NCBI RefSeq assembly: GCF_021730615.1
Contig: NZ_JAJLMN010000004.1
Coordinates: forward strand, 94,442 to 158,441
DNA: 64,000 nucleotides
Reading direction: 5' to 3'
From: Lichenibacterium dinghuense
Lineage (GTDB): Bacteria; Pseudomonadota; Alphaproteobacteria; Rhizobiales; Beijerinckiaceae
This document shows positions 40,423 to 49,934 of this stretch, piece by piece. The notes beneath the pieces were generated by a model. The model made no database searches and was not told the origin of the DNA. It was given only the letters and a program-made list of their open reading frames with translations. Within the stretch, counting starts at the first letter, position 1; every line of letters starts with the position of its first letter. A program made the position numbers and the translations under genes.

Positions 40423-41039
40423 TCAGGCTGCGGCGTCGAGGCTCGCCAAGGCGGCCGAGGTCGGCTTCCAGTTCCACGGCAGCAACTCGGCGAGGCGCTG
40501 GGCCGGGTGAGACGCGATGCGGCCGAGCACGTCGGCCAGCCAGGCCTGCGGGTCGACGTCGTTCAGCTTCGCGGTCACGATCAGGCTGTTGAAGAAGGCC
40601 GCCCTCTGTCCGCCGCGATCCGAGCCGGCGAACAGCCACGCTTTTCTGCCCAGGGCCAAGCCGCGCAGGGCCCTCTCGGCCGCGTTGTTGCTGAGGCACA
40701 CGCGCCCGTCGTCGAGGAAGCGGGCAAAGGACGGCCAGCGGTCCAGCATGTAGTCCATGGCCCGGGCCACCTCGGAGCCGCGCGGCAGGCGGGCGCGCTC
40801 GGTGCGCATCCAACCTTCCAGAGCCGTCACGATGGGCGCGGAGCGCTCACCCCTCACCGCCAGCCGCTCGGCTGCGGGACAGCGGTTCACCTCGCGCTCG
40901 ATGGCGAACAGCTCGTCCATGCGCCGCACGGCTTCGAGTGCCAGGGGCGCGATCACCGCTACCTTCTTGCGGGCCCGCCGGCGCGCCGCGGCCTCGATGT
41001 CGGCCAGCTCGAAGAATTTCCTGCGCGCGTGGGCCCAGC
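40423..41039 (-). pseudogene. tnpC: IS66 transposase TnpC (copy B), C-terminal exon
   Basis: From WAHARRKFFELADIEAAARR to the end LASLDAAA, corresponding to the last ~205 residues of the 565-aa copy A protein, including NNAAERALRGLALGRKAWLF. It is separated from its N-terminal part (43055-44135) by the group II intron, which lies in the opposite orientation and so cannot be spliced from tnpC mRNA. Confidence 0.9.
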
Positions 41040-41722
41040 TTGCGTCAGGGTAAGCCCTGGAAAGGAGGACGGATGTGACCTGAAACCTTTCATCGTGATC
41101 CAGAGGGTTCGACACCCTCCCGGTAGAGGCGGAGCCCGCCAGCCGGAAGCGAGTCTTGCATGGGCGGCGGCAACGCCGCTCGTGAAGCGTATACAGCGGG
41201 TACTGAAGCCCTGCCGTAAGCCTCGAGATCATGAAAGCGTCGAAGCCTTCGCCGTGTTGGGTGCGGGGGCAGCACCGGGACGGCCGTCATGGTCAGGCCG
41301 TCCGGTTCGACCGGGGTCTTGGAGCAGGGCAAAGGTACGGGATGGGTCACCTGGGAACCTGAGAGGTCCCGCCGACACCCGCGTGGAAACCGCCGGAATG
41401 GGAGCGCCGGCTCAACAAGGCTCCAGGCCCGGTCGCCGGCTTGGCGACGACCGGGAGCGCTTCGGCGAGCACGAAAAGCCAGGACCATGCGGAAGCCCGA
41501 GGCGAAGGCATAAGCCGAAGGCCGAGTGCGGCGGGACGTCGTAGCGGCTTCATAGTACCGCCGAGGGCGGGGAACCGGGCTCACCGGGACCCGCCGGAGG
41601 GAAGGGGGCCGCCGCGCGCGATGAACCATTGACGGGAAACACGGGAGAGAACCCTGCGTCTCACAAACCTGTCCACGAAACGACAATGGATAGCCGATCT
41701 GGCGAGGACGCATCCCGAGCGG

Positions 41723-42964
41723 GTGCTGACCTCGCTGCACCACCTGATCGACCTCGACTGGATGGCCGAGGCCTATCGCCTGACGCGCAAGGATGGCGCG
41801 CCGGGCATCGACGGTGTGACGGCCAAGGACTACGAGGCGAACCTGGAGGCCAATCTTTCGGACCTCATGGCGCGCATCAAGTCCGGACGCTACGTCGCGC
41901 CGCCGGTGCGTCGGCATCTCATCCCCAAGGCGGATGGGTCGATGCGGCCGCTCGGCATCCCGACGTTGGAAGACAAGGTGGCGCAGCGGGCGATCCTCCT
42001 GCTGCTGGAGCCGATCTACGAGGCGGAGTTCCTGCCGTGCTCGTACGGCTTCCGGCCGGGACGCTCGGCCCATGATGCCCTGCGCGCTTTGCGCACGGGG
42101 TTCATGGAGCAGGGGCTCCGCTGGGTGGTGGATGTCGATATATCGAAATATTTCGACACCATCGACCACGGGCACCTGCGAAGCTTCCTCGACCGGCGAG
42201 TCACGGACGGCGTCGTCCGGAGGATGATCGACAAATGGCTGAAGGCAGGGGTGCTCGACAAGGGCGTCCTTCGCCGTACGACGGGAGGCACGCCCCAGGG
42301 TGGTGTGATCTCGCCGCTGCTCTCGAACATCTACCTGCATTACGTGCTGGACAGATGGTTCGAGACCGTGGCGCGGCCGCACCTGCGGGGGCGTTGCCTG
42401 CTGGTTCGCTACGCCGACGATGCGGTGATGGCGTTCGAGGACCACGCGGCCGGCATCAAGATGCTGGCCGTGCTGGGCAAGCGGTTCGGCCGGTACGGGC
42501 TCACGCTCCATCCGACCAAGACCCGCTTCGTGGATTTCCGGTTCCGGCGCCCGCAAGGGTGCCATCCGAGGGCAGCGGGAACGACGTTCGACTTCCTCGG
42601 CTTCACCCACGTGTGGGGAAAGTCGCGCAAGGGCAGGAACGTCGTCGCCCAGGTGACGGCCAAGGACCGTTACGCGCGGGCGCTCGCGTCCGTGAACGAG
42701 TGGCTCAGGCGAAACCTGCACCGCCCGTTCCGGGAGCAGCATACGCGTCTGTCACGGGTGATCCGGGGACACTGCGCCTACTACGGCATCACCGGCAACG
42801 GCCGGCGGATCCGTTGGTATCACAACCAGATCGTACGGGCCTGGAGAAAGTGGCTCGCGCGGCGCGGCCGCCACAGCAACCTGCCGTGGCAGCGCTTCCG
42901 AGCCATGCTCGCGCGGTACCCTTTGCCCGCGGCCTTGATCGTCCACAAGTACGCCGCTCCTTGA
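41723..42964 (+). CDS. ltrA: Group II intron reverse transcriptase/maturase
   Basis: A 413-aa intron-encoded protein that helps splicing and copies the intron into DNA targets. RT landmarks are GAPGIDGVT (residues ~26-33), the RT2-3 region VDVDISKYFDTIDH (136-149) with a catalytic Asp, GTPQGGVISPLLSN (189-202) and RYADD (229-233). The maturase (X) part follows with GFTHVWGKSRKGR. There is no C-terminal HNH endonuclease, so it probably uses replication forks or nicks for priming. The first canonical start is GTG 41723, but coding-like sequence (LTNLSTKRQWIADLARTHPE) extends upstream in frame to a CTG at 41654, after a TGA at 41630, so the real start may be non-canonical. Confidence 0.92.
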   Translation: MLTSLHHLIDLDWMAEAYRLTRKDGAPGIDGVTAKDYEANLEANLSDLMARIKSGRYVAPPVRRHLIPKADGSMRPLGIPTLEDKVAQRAILLLLEPIYEAEFLPCSYGFRPGRSAHDALRALRTGFMEQGLRWVVDVDISKYFDTIDHGHLRSFLDRRVTDGVVRRMIDKWLKAGVLDKGVLRRTTGGTPQGGVISPLLSNIYLHYVLDRWFETVARPHLRGRCLLVRYADDAVMAFEDHAAGIKMLAVLGKRFGRYGLTLHPTKTRFVDFRFRRPQGCHPRAAGTTFDFLGFTHVWGKSRKGRNVVAQVTAKDRYARALASVNEWLRRNLHRPFREQHTRLSRVIRGHCAYYGITGNGRRIRWYHNQIVRAWRKWLARRGRHSNLPWQRFRAMLARYPLPAALIVHKYAAP

Positions 42965-42982
42965 GCGAACCATGCGCGCGAA

Positions 42983-43016
42983 GAACCGGATGCGGGAAAT
43001 CTGCACGTCCGGGTCT
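42983..43016 (+). ncRNA. Intron domain V
   Basis: A 34-nt hairpin, GAACCGGATGCGGGAAATC then TGCACGTCCGGGTCT, with the GAAA-type loop and the catalytic-core layout of group II domain V. It lies 19 nt after the RT stop, the usual position. Confidence 0.75.
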
Positions 43017-43054
43017 GTGAGGGGCGGGGATGGGAACATCCTCGCCTACTCGGC

Positions 43055-44135
43055 ACGCGGCCTCGATGATCGGCGCGGGCTTGCGCCCGCCCTCGTACAG
43101 TCTGCCATAGCCCCCGTAGGCGTCGGCCTGCAGCACCCCGGTCCAGCCCGCGAGGTGCGCCTGCGGGTGCTCGCCCCGCCGGTCGGGCGAATAGCGGAAC
43201 AGGGCCGCCGGGGGATCGGGCCCGCCGAACGGCCGGCCGTCGCGCACGTAGACCCACACGCGCCCCGTGCTGGTCTTGCCCTTGGCCAGCACCGGAACGG
43301 TGGTGTCGTCCCCGTGCAGCCGCCCCGCCGCCATGACGTGGGCTTCGATGAGCCGGAACAGGGGATCGAGGGCCGCCGCACAGGTGCCCACCTGGTCGGC
43401 CAGCGTCGACAGGCTGAGCGGCACGCCCTCGCGGGCGTAACGCTCGGCCTGGCGGTTCAGCGGCTGGTGCTGGCCGTACTTCTCGAACAGCACCATGGCG
43501 AGCAGGCTCGGCCCCGCCCATCCCCGCGGCACGGCGTGGAAGGGCGCCGGCGTCTGGCTGACGCCCTCGCAGGCGCGGCAGGAGAAGCGCTCGCGCACGG
43601 TCTGGATCACGGTCCACTGGCGCGGCACCACCTCCAGCGTCTCGGTGACGTCCTCGCCCAGCTTCGACAGACGCGTGTTCCCGCAGCACGGGCAGGCGCC
43701 CGGGGCCGGCACCACGACGCGCACGCGCGGCAGGTGGGCCGGGAAGGGCTGGCGCGAGGGCTGGCGTCGTTCCGTCGGCGCCGGCACCGCGGCCTTGGCG
43801 GCGGCTCTCTCGGCCGCGAGGGCGTCGGCGGCCGCCGAGGCTTCGAGTTCCTCGAGTTGGAGCTCGTACTGGTCGATGAGGCGCTGCGTGCGCTCCGAGC
43901 GCTGCCCGTAGAGCGTGCGGGTGAGCCTGGCGATCTCCAGCCGCAGGTGGGCGATCAGCGCGGCGTCGCCCGACAGCTGCGCCTTCACGGCGGCCGCCTC
44001 GGCCTCGGCGCGATCGGCTGCGGCCCGGGCCTCAGCGGCGCGCTCCGTGGCCTGGTCGGCTCGGAGTTCGGCGGTCGCCAGGGGTGCGCGCAGCGCCTCG
44101 ACGTCGATCTTCTCGGACTTGGGTCGCTTCGCCAT
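43055..44135 (-). pseudogene. tnpC: IS66 transposase TnpC (copy B), N-terminal exon
   Basis: From MAKRPKSEKIDVEALRAPLA through the coiled coil, CPCCG zinc motif and HGDDTTVPVLAKGKT to PAPIIEAAC, where the intron begins. About 360 residues, otherwise without frameshift. In the current arrangement the frame runs on into intron sequence (RVGEDVPIP) and would give a useless hybrid. Confidence 0.9.
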
Positions 44136-44302
44136 GAGCAGAGCCGATCATGGATGCAGATTCCGACGAAGCCGGCCGGGTATTCCGATTTCAAGCCGGC
44201 CAGCATTCCAACATGAAGCCGGCCACCGTTCCGATCTGAAGCCGGCCACGGCGATGGCGCCCCGCTGGTCGGGTTCGTAGATCGGTCGAGGAGTGTTTCG
44301 GG

Positions 44303-45044
44303 TCAAGCCAGCTGGTCGGCAGGGCGGTGCTTGCGCAGGCTGTCGCCGGACAACGCGATCCGGTAGGCGTTGTGGATCAGGCGGTCCAGCACGGCATCGG
44401 CCAGGGTCGGGATGGCGATCATCTCGTACCAGCGGTCGACCGGCACCTGGCTGGTGATCAGCACCGAGCCGGCGTCGTAGCGGTCCTCCACGATCTCCAG
44501 AAGGTCGCGCGCCTGCTCGGCGCTGAGGGGCTCAGGGCCCCAATCGTCGAGGATCAGCAGCCTGGCGCGGGCGAGCTGCTTGAGCAGTTTGGCATAGCGG
44601 CCGTCGCCGCGCGCCAGACCGAGCGCCGCGAACAGGCGCGGCACACGGTAGTACAGGACCGACAGGTCCTCCCGGCAGGCCTTCTGGCCGAGCGCGCAGG
44701 CGAGCCAGCTTTGCCGACACCGCACGGCCCGGTGATCACCGGTTGCGCCGGCTTCGGATCCAGTCGCAGCCGGACAGCTTGAGGAACAGGGCACGGTCGA
44801 GGCCGCGATGGGCGCGGTAGTCGACATCCTCGACGCTGGCCGGATGGCGCAGGTGGGCGGCGCGGGCGCGGGTTTCGAAGCGCTTCTGCTCGCGCAGGGT
44901 CTTCTCGTGCTCCAGGATGATGCCGAGCCACTCGGCGTGCGTCAGCGCCTGCGCTTCCGGGTTCCCGTCCAGGGTCTTGTAGCCCTGCGCCATGCCGTGC
45001 AGGCCGAGGCCGTGCAGAAGTTCGAGTGTGGGATGAGCAAGCAT
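44303..45044 (-). pseudogene. istB: IS21-family helper ATPase IstB (copy C), frameshifted
   Basis: Starts MLAHPTLELLHGLGLHGMAQ in one frame to LSGCDWIR, shifts near 44755 to QPVITGPCGVGK (Walker A) and again near 44710 to SWLACALGQKACREDLSVLY, then LLILDDWGPEPL (Walker B) and the end at 44303. Two single-base indels close together disrupt the P-loop region. Confidence 0.85.
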
Positions 45045-45058
45045 CGTCAAGTCTCCTA

Positions 45059-46595
45059 TCAGTGGAAGTAGCCTGCGCCGCGCAGGTTCGGATGATCGAT
45101 GATCTTCGTCGTTTCTGTTATTCGAGACTTTCGGTCGAGGTTGTTGGCAATGATGGAGGCGATGCTCTTGTAGGTGAGCGCACCGATGGCCGTGGCCCGG
45201 GCGGAGATGGCCTCGGCCCGAGCTGGGGCGAGGCCGCGAAACAGGCGCAGCACGCCCAGGCAGGTGCGGAAGCCCTGCTCGGGATGGGGACGCCCGCGCA
45301 GGATGGCGATGACGAGGCCCTCGGTTTCGGGGCCGATCTCCCGGCCCCAGCGCTCGAAGCGGGCCGGCGTCCATTCCGCGTAGCGCCGGTGAGCGCTCGG
45401 CATGTGCTCGACGTCGGTGCCGTGCCGGGCGCCGCCATAACGCCGGTCGTGGGCGGCGACGCGCTGGCCGCGGTGGAACACCTCCACGGTGCGCTCCGTC
45501 AGGCGCACGTCCACCTGCTCGCGGATCAGCGCATGGGGCACCGAGTACAGGAAGCCGGCAGCCTCGACGTGGTAGTCGAGGTTGACCCGTGCCAGCCGCC
45601 ACTCGGCAAAGACGTAGGGTGCCGACGGCAGGGGCAGCAGGGCGGCCCGCTCCACGGCCTCGAACAGCGCCCGGCGCGTGGTGCCGAGGCGGCGCATGGG
45701 GTGGGCGTTGATGCGCTCCACCATGGCCGCGATGGCGGCGTTGCACTCGGCCAGCGAGAAGAACGTCTGGGCCCGCAGGCGTCCCAGGATGTAGCTCTGG
45801 GCGAAGCGGACGCCGTTCTCCACCTTGGCCTTGTCGCGCGGCTTCCTCGGCCGGGCCGGCAGCACGCCGATGCCGTAGTGCTCGGCCATGGTGCCGTAGG
45901 AGCGATTGATCTCCGGATCGTAGAAGGACGCCTTGTTGATCCCGCTCTTGAGGTTGTCGGGCACCACCGGCGCGGCACGCCGCCCAGAAAGTCGAACAGG
46001 CGCACGTGGGCGCCGATCCAGTCCGGCAGCGCCTGGGTCCACGTCGCCTCGGCGTAGGTGAGGCTGGAGGCGCCCAGCACCGCCACGAAGATCTCGGCCT
46101 GTCTCACCACGCCGGTGGCGGGATCGACGATGGGCACGCGCTTGCCGGAATAGTCGACGAACACCTTGTCGCCGGCGGCATGGTGTTGGCGCATCACCGG
46201 CGTGACACGGCGTTCGAACTCCTGTAAAGATCACAGAAGCGCGAGTAACCGTAGCCGCCGGGCTCAGATACACGATACTCTTCCCAGAGAACCATCAGGT
46301 TGACGCCGGGCCTGCGCATCTCGCGCACCATCGACGGCCAGTCTGGCTCGACGCGTCGTCTGACGCCTTGCTTCACGCCGACGCGGTCGAACAGCCGCTG
46401 TTCGAGGACGGCGTCGGTGATCTCTTCATCGATCGGCCAAGCCAAGCCCGCCGCTGACGCACGGGCGAGGTTGTCCTGGACGGTGGACCGCGCGATGCCG
46501 AGCGTTCGGCCGATCTCGCGGGCGCTCACCCCGTCGCGGGCGAGCCGGAGCATGTGTCGGATCTGTCGCATCGTCAGCTCTCTCCTGGCCGGCAT
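45059..46595 (-). pseudogene. istA: IS21-family transposase IstA (copy C), frameshifted
   Basis: Piece 1 (46595 to ~46205): MRQIRHMLRLARDGVSAREI helix-turn-helix, to GYGYSRFCDLYR. A shift near 46205 leads to MRQHHAAGDKVFVDYSGKRV with the first catalytic Asp, and a shift near 45975 to VPDNLKSGINKASFYDPEIN and VENGVRFAQSYILGRLRAQT with the Glu. The end is at 45059. All parts of the protein survive in three frames. Confidence 0.87.
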
Positions 46596-46830
46596 CCCGA
46601 TCTCCTCGCGTGGGGGGGCGAGGCAGGGTGCCGCGGTTGCTGACCTGCGGGGACGCTATTGCCGGATCAGGGTGGCCGGCTTCATCTCGGAACGGTGGCC
46701 GGCATCAAATCGGAATGGCGGCCGGCTTCATCTCGGAATCAGTGGCCGGCTTCGATCGGAATCCGCAATCATGGATCTTCACTGAATGCCAGGGATTTGT
46801 AAGTCGATACTGTTGAAAACGATCCTACCC

Positions 46831-47178
46831 TCATCCCGCTCGGCTCGGCCGCCAGGTCTGCTGCGGATGGCGCCAGTCTATGCCTTCGAGCAAGTAGCCG
46901 AGTTGCGCCGGCGTGATGGCCACGCTCTCGCCCACTGTGGCGGGCCACACGAACCGGCCCCGTTCCAGGCGCTTGGCGTAGAGCGACAGGCCGAGCCCGT
47001 CGTGCCACAGGCACTTGATCAGGTCGCCGCGCCGGCCCCGGAACACGTACAGGTCGCCCGCGAACGGATCGCGCCCGAGGCCCTGCTGGACCAGCAGCGA
47101 CAGCCCGTTCATGCCGCGGCGCATGTCGGTGTGGCCGGCCGCGATCCACACCCGGGCGGCAGACGGGACCGGGATCAT
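46831..47178 (-). CDS. tnpB: IS66 accessory protein TnpB (copy B)
   Basis: 115 aa, intact, with GHTDMRRGMNGLSLLVQQGL and DLYVFRGRRGDLIKCLWHD. Differs at several positions from copy A. Its start overlaps the tnpA stop. Still open although tnpC downstream is split. Confidence 0.92.
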   Translation of the reverse strand: MIPVPSAARVWIAAGHTDMRRGMNGLSLLVQQGLGRDPFAGDLYVFRGRRGDLIKCLWHDGLGLSLYAKRLERGRFVWPATVGESVAITPAQLGYLLEGIDWRHPQQTWRPSRAG

Positions 47179-47567
47179 CGCCGGTCCAGCACGTCGAGCA
47201 CGCGGGCGAGCGCCTCGGCGTCCACGGCGCCGTCCACCACCACGCGACGGCCCCGCCCCACTTCGATCACCATGCGGCCCTGCGCGGCCTGCCGCGGCCT
47301 GCTTCGACGCGGCGCTGCCTTGGCTTCAGCGGCCGGCTCTGGCACCACCACAGCGGGCACGAAGGCTGGCACCGGATCGGGAGCAGCACGCTTGACCTTC
47401 AGAGCGCGACGCCACGCCATCAACAGCGACCGGGAGATGCCGTAACGGCGAGCCGTCGGCGACACCAGCCGCGGTGCCTCCAGGCACTCCGTCACGATGC
47501 GGAGCTTCTCGTCCTCGGACCAGCGACGGCGGCGCCCGAGTTCGACGACATTGAGCTGCTGGGCCAA
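47175..47567 (-). CDS. tnpA: IS66 accessory protein TnpA (copy B)
   Basis: 130 aa starting MAQQLNVVELGRRRRWSEDE, with the helix-turn-helix PTARRYGISRSLLMAWRRAL and a basic end. Intact; first gene of the element, starting ~85 bp inside the terminal repeat. Confidence 0.88.
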   Translation of the reverse strand: MAQQLNVVELGRRRRWSEDEKLRIVTECLEAPRLVSPTARRYGISRSLLMAWRRALKVKRAAPDPVPAFVPAVVVPEPAAEAKAAPRRSRPRQAAQGRMVIEVGRGRRVVVDGAVDAEALARVLDVLDRR

Positions 47568-47651
47568 GGCTCTGACCTTATGGACGTCAATAAGGGCAGA
47601 TCTCAGCCGCGAGACGCTCCTCCCACAAGGCGGCCTTCACCGCAGGGATAC

Positions 47652-48128
47652 GTCGAGAGCGTGCAGCCGGCGCGGCTGGGCAAGGTGCTGGCCCACGCCC
47701 GCGAGATCGGAACGGGCGCGCTCATCATCGACACCGCGCCACACAACGAGGCCGCGGCGCTTGACGCCGCTCGCGCGGCGGACCTCGTCATCGTGCCGTG
47801 CCAGCCGTCCATCATGGACCTGCGCGCCATGCGGAGGACCGCCGACCTCCTCCGCCTCGTGAAGGTGCCGGCCGTCGCCGTGCTGAACAGCGTCCCGTCC
47901 TTCGGCGCCGTCGCGGACGAGGCGGCCGAGATGATCTCCGACGCGCTCGGCCTGCCTGTCTGCCCGGTGCGGATCGGCGACCGCGTGGCCTACAGCCGAT
48001 GCTTGATCTCCGGCCAAGTCGCGCAGGAGGTCGAGCCAAGGGGCAAGGCGGCCAGCGAAGTCGAACAACTCCGCTTGTGGACAGGTGAACAGCTTGGCAT
48101 GTCCGCACGCGCACAGTCGGACAGGTGA
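47652..48128 (+). pseudogene. parA: ParA-type partition ATPase, fragment 3 of 3 (C-terminus)
   Basis: After the repeated GTCGAGAG the frame continues SVQPARLGKVLAHAREIGTG, then ALIIDTAPHNEAAALDAARA (Walker B-like strand and signature) and ADLVIVPCQPSIMDLRAMRR, AVLNSVPSFGAVADEAAE and a C-terminus ending SARAQSDR. This is two thirds of a ~215-aa ParA. It has no start of its own. It is followed after 4 nt by the RHH gene, the partner expected in a small par operon. Confidence 0.87.
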
Positions 48129-48131
48129 ACA
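48079..48131. repeat. Direct repeats GGACAGGTGAACA before the RHH gene
   Basis: Two copies, 48079-48091 and 48119-48131, exactly 40 bp apart, at the end of parA; the second contains the AGGTGA that serves as ribosome site of the RHH gene. They could be binding sites of the RHH protein. Confidence 0.45.
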
Positions 48132-48132
48132 C

Positions 48133-48354
48133 ATGAATCGTTTCGCGAGCGGCTTGGGCGGCATCAAGAAGGCTCCCGGCCAGCCGCCGAGCCGGCAGGG
48201 CAAGGTCGCCATCTCGGCTTATTTCGACCCGGCCGTGAGGAAGCAGCTCGCCATCCTCGCCGTGAAGGAGGATCGGTCACAAGCCGCGCTCTTGGCCGAG
48301 GCGCTGAACCTGCTGTTTCAGCAGTACGGGGAGCCGCCCATCGCCAGGGCGTGA
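48133..48354 (+). CDS. Ribbon-helix-helix DNA-binding protein, partner of ParA
   Basis: A 73-aa basic protein starting MNRFASGLGGIKKAPGQPPS, a flexible N-terminal arm, then KVAISAYFDPAVRKQLAILA and EDRSQAALLAEALNLLFQQY, the strand and two helices of a ribbon-helix-helix. Placed 4 nt after parA, it is probably the centromere-binding partner (ParG/ParR-like), which also represses the operon. It is intact although parA is destroyed. Ribosome site AGGTGA. Confidence 0.78.
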   Translation: MNRFASGLGGIKKAPGQPPSRQGKVAISAYFDPAVRKQLAILAVKEDRSQAALLAEALNLLFQQYGEPPIARA

Positions 48355-48362
48355 ACACCCGA

Positions 48363-48376
48363 GCATGTGAACATGC
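48363..48376. promoter_or_regulatory. GCATGTGAACATGC motif after the RHH gene
   Basis: Exact reverse complement of the 14-mer at 35730-35743. It lies just outside the RHH stop codon, so the pair flanks the original par operon. Confidence 0.45.
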
Positions 48377-48481
48377 GAGCCAGCGCACATAATCCCTTTC
48401 ACCCTTGTGCGGCCCACGCCCTGAACACGGCCTCCTGGGTCGTGGTGGCCCTGCCGCTTCCCACCCGCCGGCTTCGCCGTT

Positions 48482-48679
48482 TCACCCCTCCCCGAACCGC
48501 CTCAACGCCTGCTCAGGCCTCCGCGCAGGCTGGTCCAGGATCTGTCGCGCCTCCTCGACGGCGACGTCGATCACGTTGTTGAGCGGCTTCACGGCCGCCG
48601 TCTTGCCGGTGACCTTGCGGAGGCTGAGCAGGGTTGCAAGCGCGGTCCTGACCGCTGCGATGGCATGGGCTGTCGGCAT
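48482..48679 (-). CDS. Small hypothetical protein (65 aa)
   Basis: MPTAHAIAAVRTALATLLSL then VKPLNNVIDVAVEEARQILD: an all-helical 65-aa protein. Coding character is moderate. ATG at 48679. No family recognised. Confidence 0.5.
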   Translation of the reverse strand: MPTAHAIAAVRTALATLLSLRKVTGKTAAVKPLNNVIDVAVEEARQILDQPARRPEQALRRFGEG

Positions 48680-48786
48680 CGGCAGGTTGTAGCGCCGCGC
48701 CGGTTGTGGGCAAGGTGTGGGGCTGAGCGCGATCTGCGTCGTGTGAGGCCCGCGGTCCGGCAGGACGCGACCTGGTCGGGCCGCGG

Positions 48787-49005
48787 TCACCCCATGTTCG
48801 CCCGCGGCGCCCTCTCCGCGAACCGCCCCGGATGCCCGAGGTCGGCGGCGAGCTGCGCCAGCGCCTCGGCGGCCCGCGCCACGGCCGCGTAGTGAGCCCC
48901 TCCGATCGTCAGCCCGGCCATCTCGACGCACAGCGCGCAGTGGATCGGCGCGACTTGGTCGAGCAAGGTCAGGGCCGGCAGGCGCCCGGAGCGGCGGGCG
49001 GACAT
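48787..49005 (-). CDS. Small hypothetical protein (72 aa)
   Basis: MSARRSGRLPALTLLDQVAP followed by IHCALCVEMAGLTIGGAHYA and a C-terminal helix rich in Ala/Leu. Two cysteines (CALC) could bind a metal. No known family. It may form a unit with the small gene at 48482 on the same strand. Confidence 0.5.
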   Translation of the reverse strand: MSARRSGRLPALTLLDQVAPIHCALCVEMAGLTIGGAHYAAVARAAEALAQLAADLGHPGRFAERAPRANMG

Positions 49006-49038
49006 CAGAACGGCGCCTCAATGAGTTAGCTCTGGTCC

Positions 49039-49278
49039 TCACTGGACCGTCAGCAGGTCGACGACGTTCACGTCGACGCGCACCAGCGGCCTGCCACATC
49101 CGTCCGTCACGGACAGATGCCATGCTCCATCGTCGTGTACCAAGGACGCCCGGTCGAGCAGCATGCCCCCGGCCAGTCGGACGGCTTCGGTTCTCGCGGC
49201 TCGAACGTCGGGGAGATCGATGCCTTCTTCGTCCAACGCTTCTCTGCCGTTGTGGACGTAGAAGTGAAAGCGAGGCAT
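49039..49278 (-). CDS. DUF6894-like small protein
   Basis: A 79-aa protein of the short 'MPRFHFYVHNG..LDEEGIDLPD' type, then ARTEAVRLAGGMLLDRA, HLSVTDGCGRPLVRVDVNVV. It is the clearest member of this family in the window. Function unknown. Start 49278 is fixed by the conserved MPRFHF. Confidence 0.8.
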   Translation of the reverse strand: MPRFHFYVHNGREALDEEGIDLPDVRAARTEAVRLAGGMLLDRASLVHDDGAWHLSVTDGCGRPLVRVDVNVVDLLTVQ

Positions 49279-49436
49279 GCGCGTTCTCCGGTGATCGGAA
49301 GCGCACAAGGCTCGCTCAGCCGCCGGTGCCCGATGTTCGATCCGACGATGGTCCTGCAACGGATGCGGCTTGTCGCCGGTTCGCGTGGCTGAATCATTTT
49401 CCCTGCGCGTTGGTACGGGGTGTAGGAGGCCTGTCC

Positions 49437-49736
49437 ATGCCGGATTCCCCACCGACCCGCCGGTACTTCACCGAAGCGGCCCGCATCGCCGCTGCTGCGG
49501 CCAGAAAGGTAAAGCAGGAAGCTCCTGACGCGTTCGGTAAGCCGGAGCTGTTCATCGTCAAGGCGGGCACTCACGCCTTCACATGGGAGCTGCGCAGGTT
49601 CGGCGGCGTGGTGCTCCAACGCGGGCCCGAGGCGTTCCCGAGCCAAACCCTCGCGCGGGCTGATGGCATGCTGGCTCTGGCCGCGCTGTGCGCCTCGCCT
49701 GATCTGCCGACGTTCAAGCGAGAGCTGCGGCCGTAG
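49437..49736 (+). CDS. Hypothetical protein (99 aa)
   Basis: MPDSPPTRRYFTEAARIAAA, FIVKAGTHAFTWELRRFGGV, LQRGPEAFPSQTLARADGML. Good coding character, alpha then beta then alpha. Start ATG 49437 follows GTAGGAGGCCTGTCC. No family recognised. Confidence 0.6.
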   Translation: MPDSPPTRRYFTEAARIAAAAARKVKQEAPDAFGKPELFIVKAGTHAFTWELRRFGGVVLQRGPEAFPSQTLARADGMLALAALCASPDLPTFKRELRP

Positions 49737-49934
49737 GCATCCGGCCGGGAAGACGCGGGGCAGGTCAGCACTGGTGGGCGGGCGGGGTCGAAAGGCTCCG
49801 CCCGTTTCGCGTTGAAGCGCTGGCCTCGCGTCAGTTTGACACAAGGCCCCGGTCTGGGCGTGATGGGCGATGGTCCGGCGCGAGTCGCGGCGGCCGAACG
49901 GAGCAACGATGGCCGGATAGGTCGCTGAAACGAG

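Larger units (their letters stand above)
41040..43054 (+). mobile_element. Group II intron, copy 1 (antisense inside IS66 tnpC)
   Basis: About 2.0 kb. The 5' end reads TTGCGTCAGGGTAAGCCCTG (the usual GTGCG-type start is replaced by TTGCG); ends are uncertain by ~3 nt because GC is shared with the target. It contains an RT/maturase gene and, 3' of it, a domain V-like hairpin (42983-43016) and domain VI ending near CTCGCCTAC (43049). Removing it restores tnpC exactly at EAAC-WAHARR. The transcript strand is opposite to tnpC. A nearly identical copy is at 59664-61675. Confidence 0.88.
44155..46767 (-). mobile_element. IS21-family element, copy C (inside IS66 copy B)
   Basis: 2.61 kb flanked by an 8-bp duplication ATCATGGA (44147-44154 and 46768-46775). 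Left TGCAGATTCCGACGAAGCCG, right (reverse complement) TGCGGATTCCGATCGAAGCC. Each end carries about four copies of a ~22-bp repeat built on TTCCGAT..GAAGCCGGCC, in opposite orientation at the two ends. istA and istB are both frameshifted. Confidence 0.93.
40331..47651 (-). mobile_element. IS66-family element, copy B (inserted in parA; carries an intron and an IS21)
   Basis: 7.3 kb. The left end (tnpC side) begins GTACGCCTACGGCGAGGGCC; the right end (tnpA side) ends with the complement of GTATCCCTGCGGTGAAGGCC. It is flanked by a perfect 8-bp duplication GTCGAGAG (40323-40330 and 47652-47659). Inside, tnpC is split by a group II intron and an IS21-family element sits between tnpB and tnpC. Without these two, the element is the normal ~2.7 kb. 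Confidence 0.94.
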
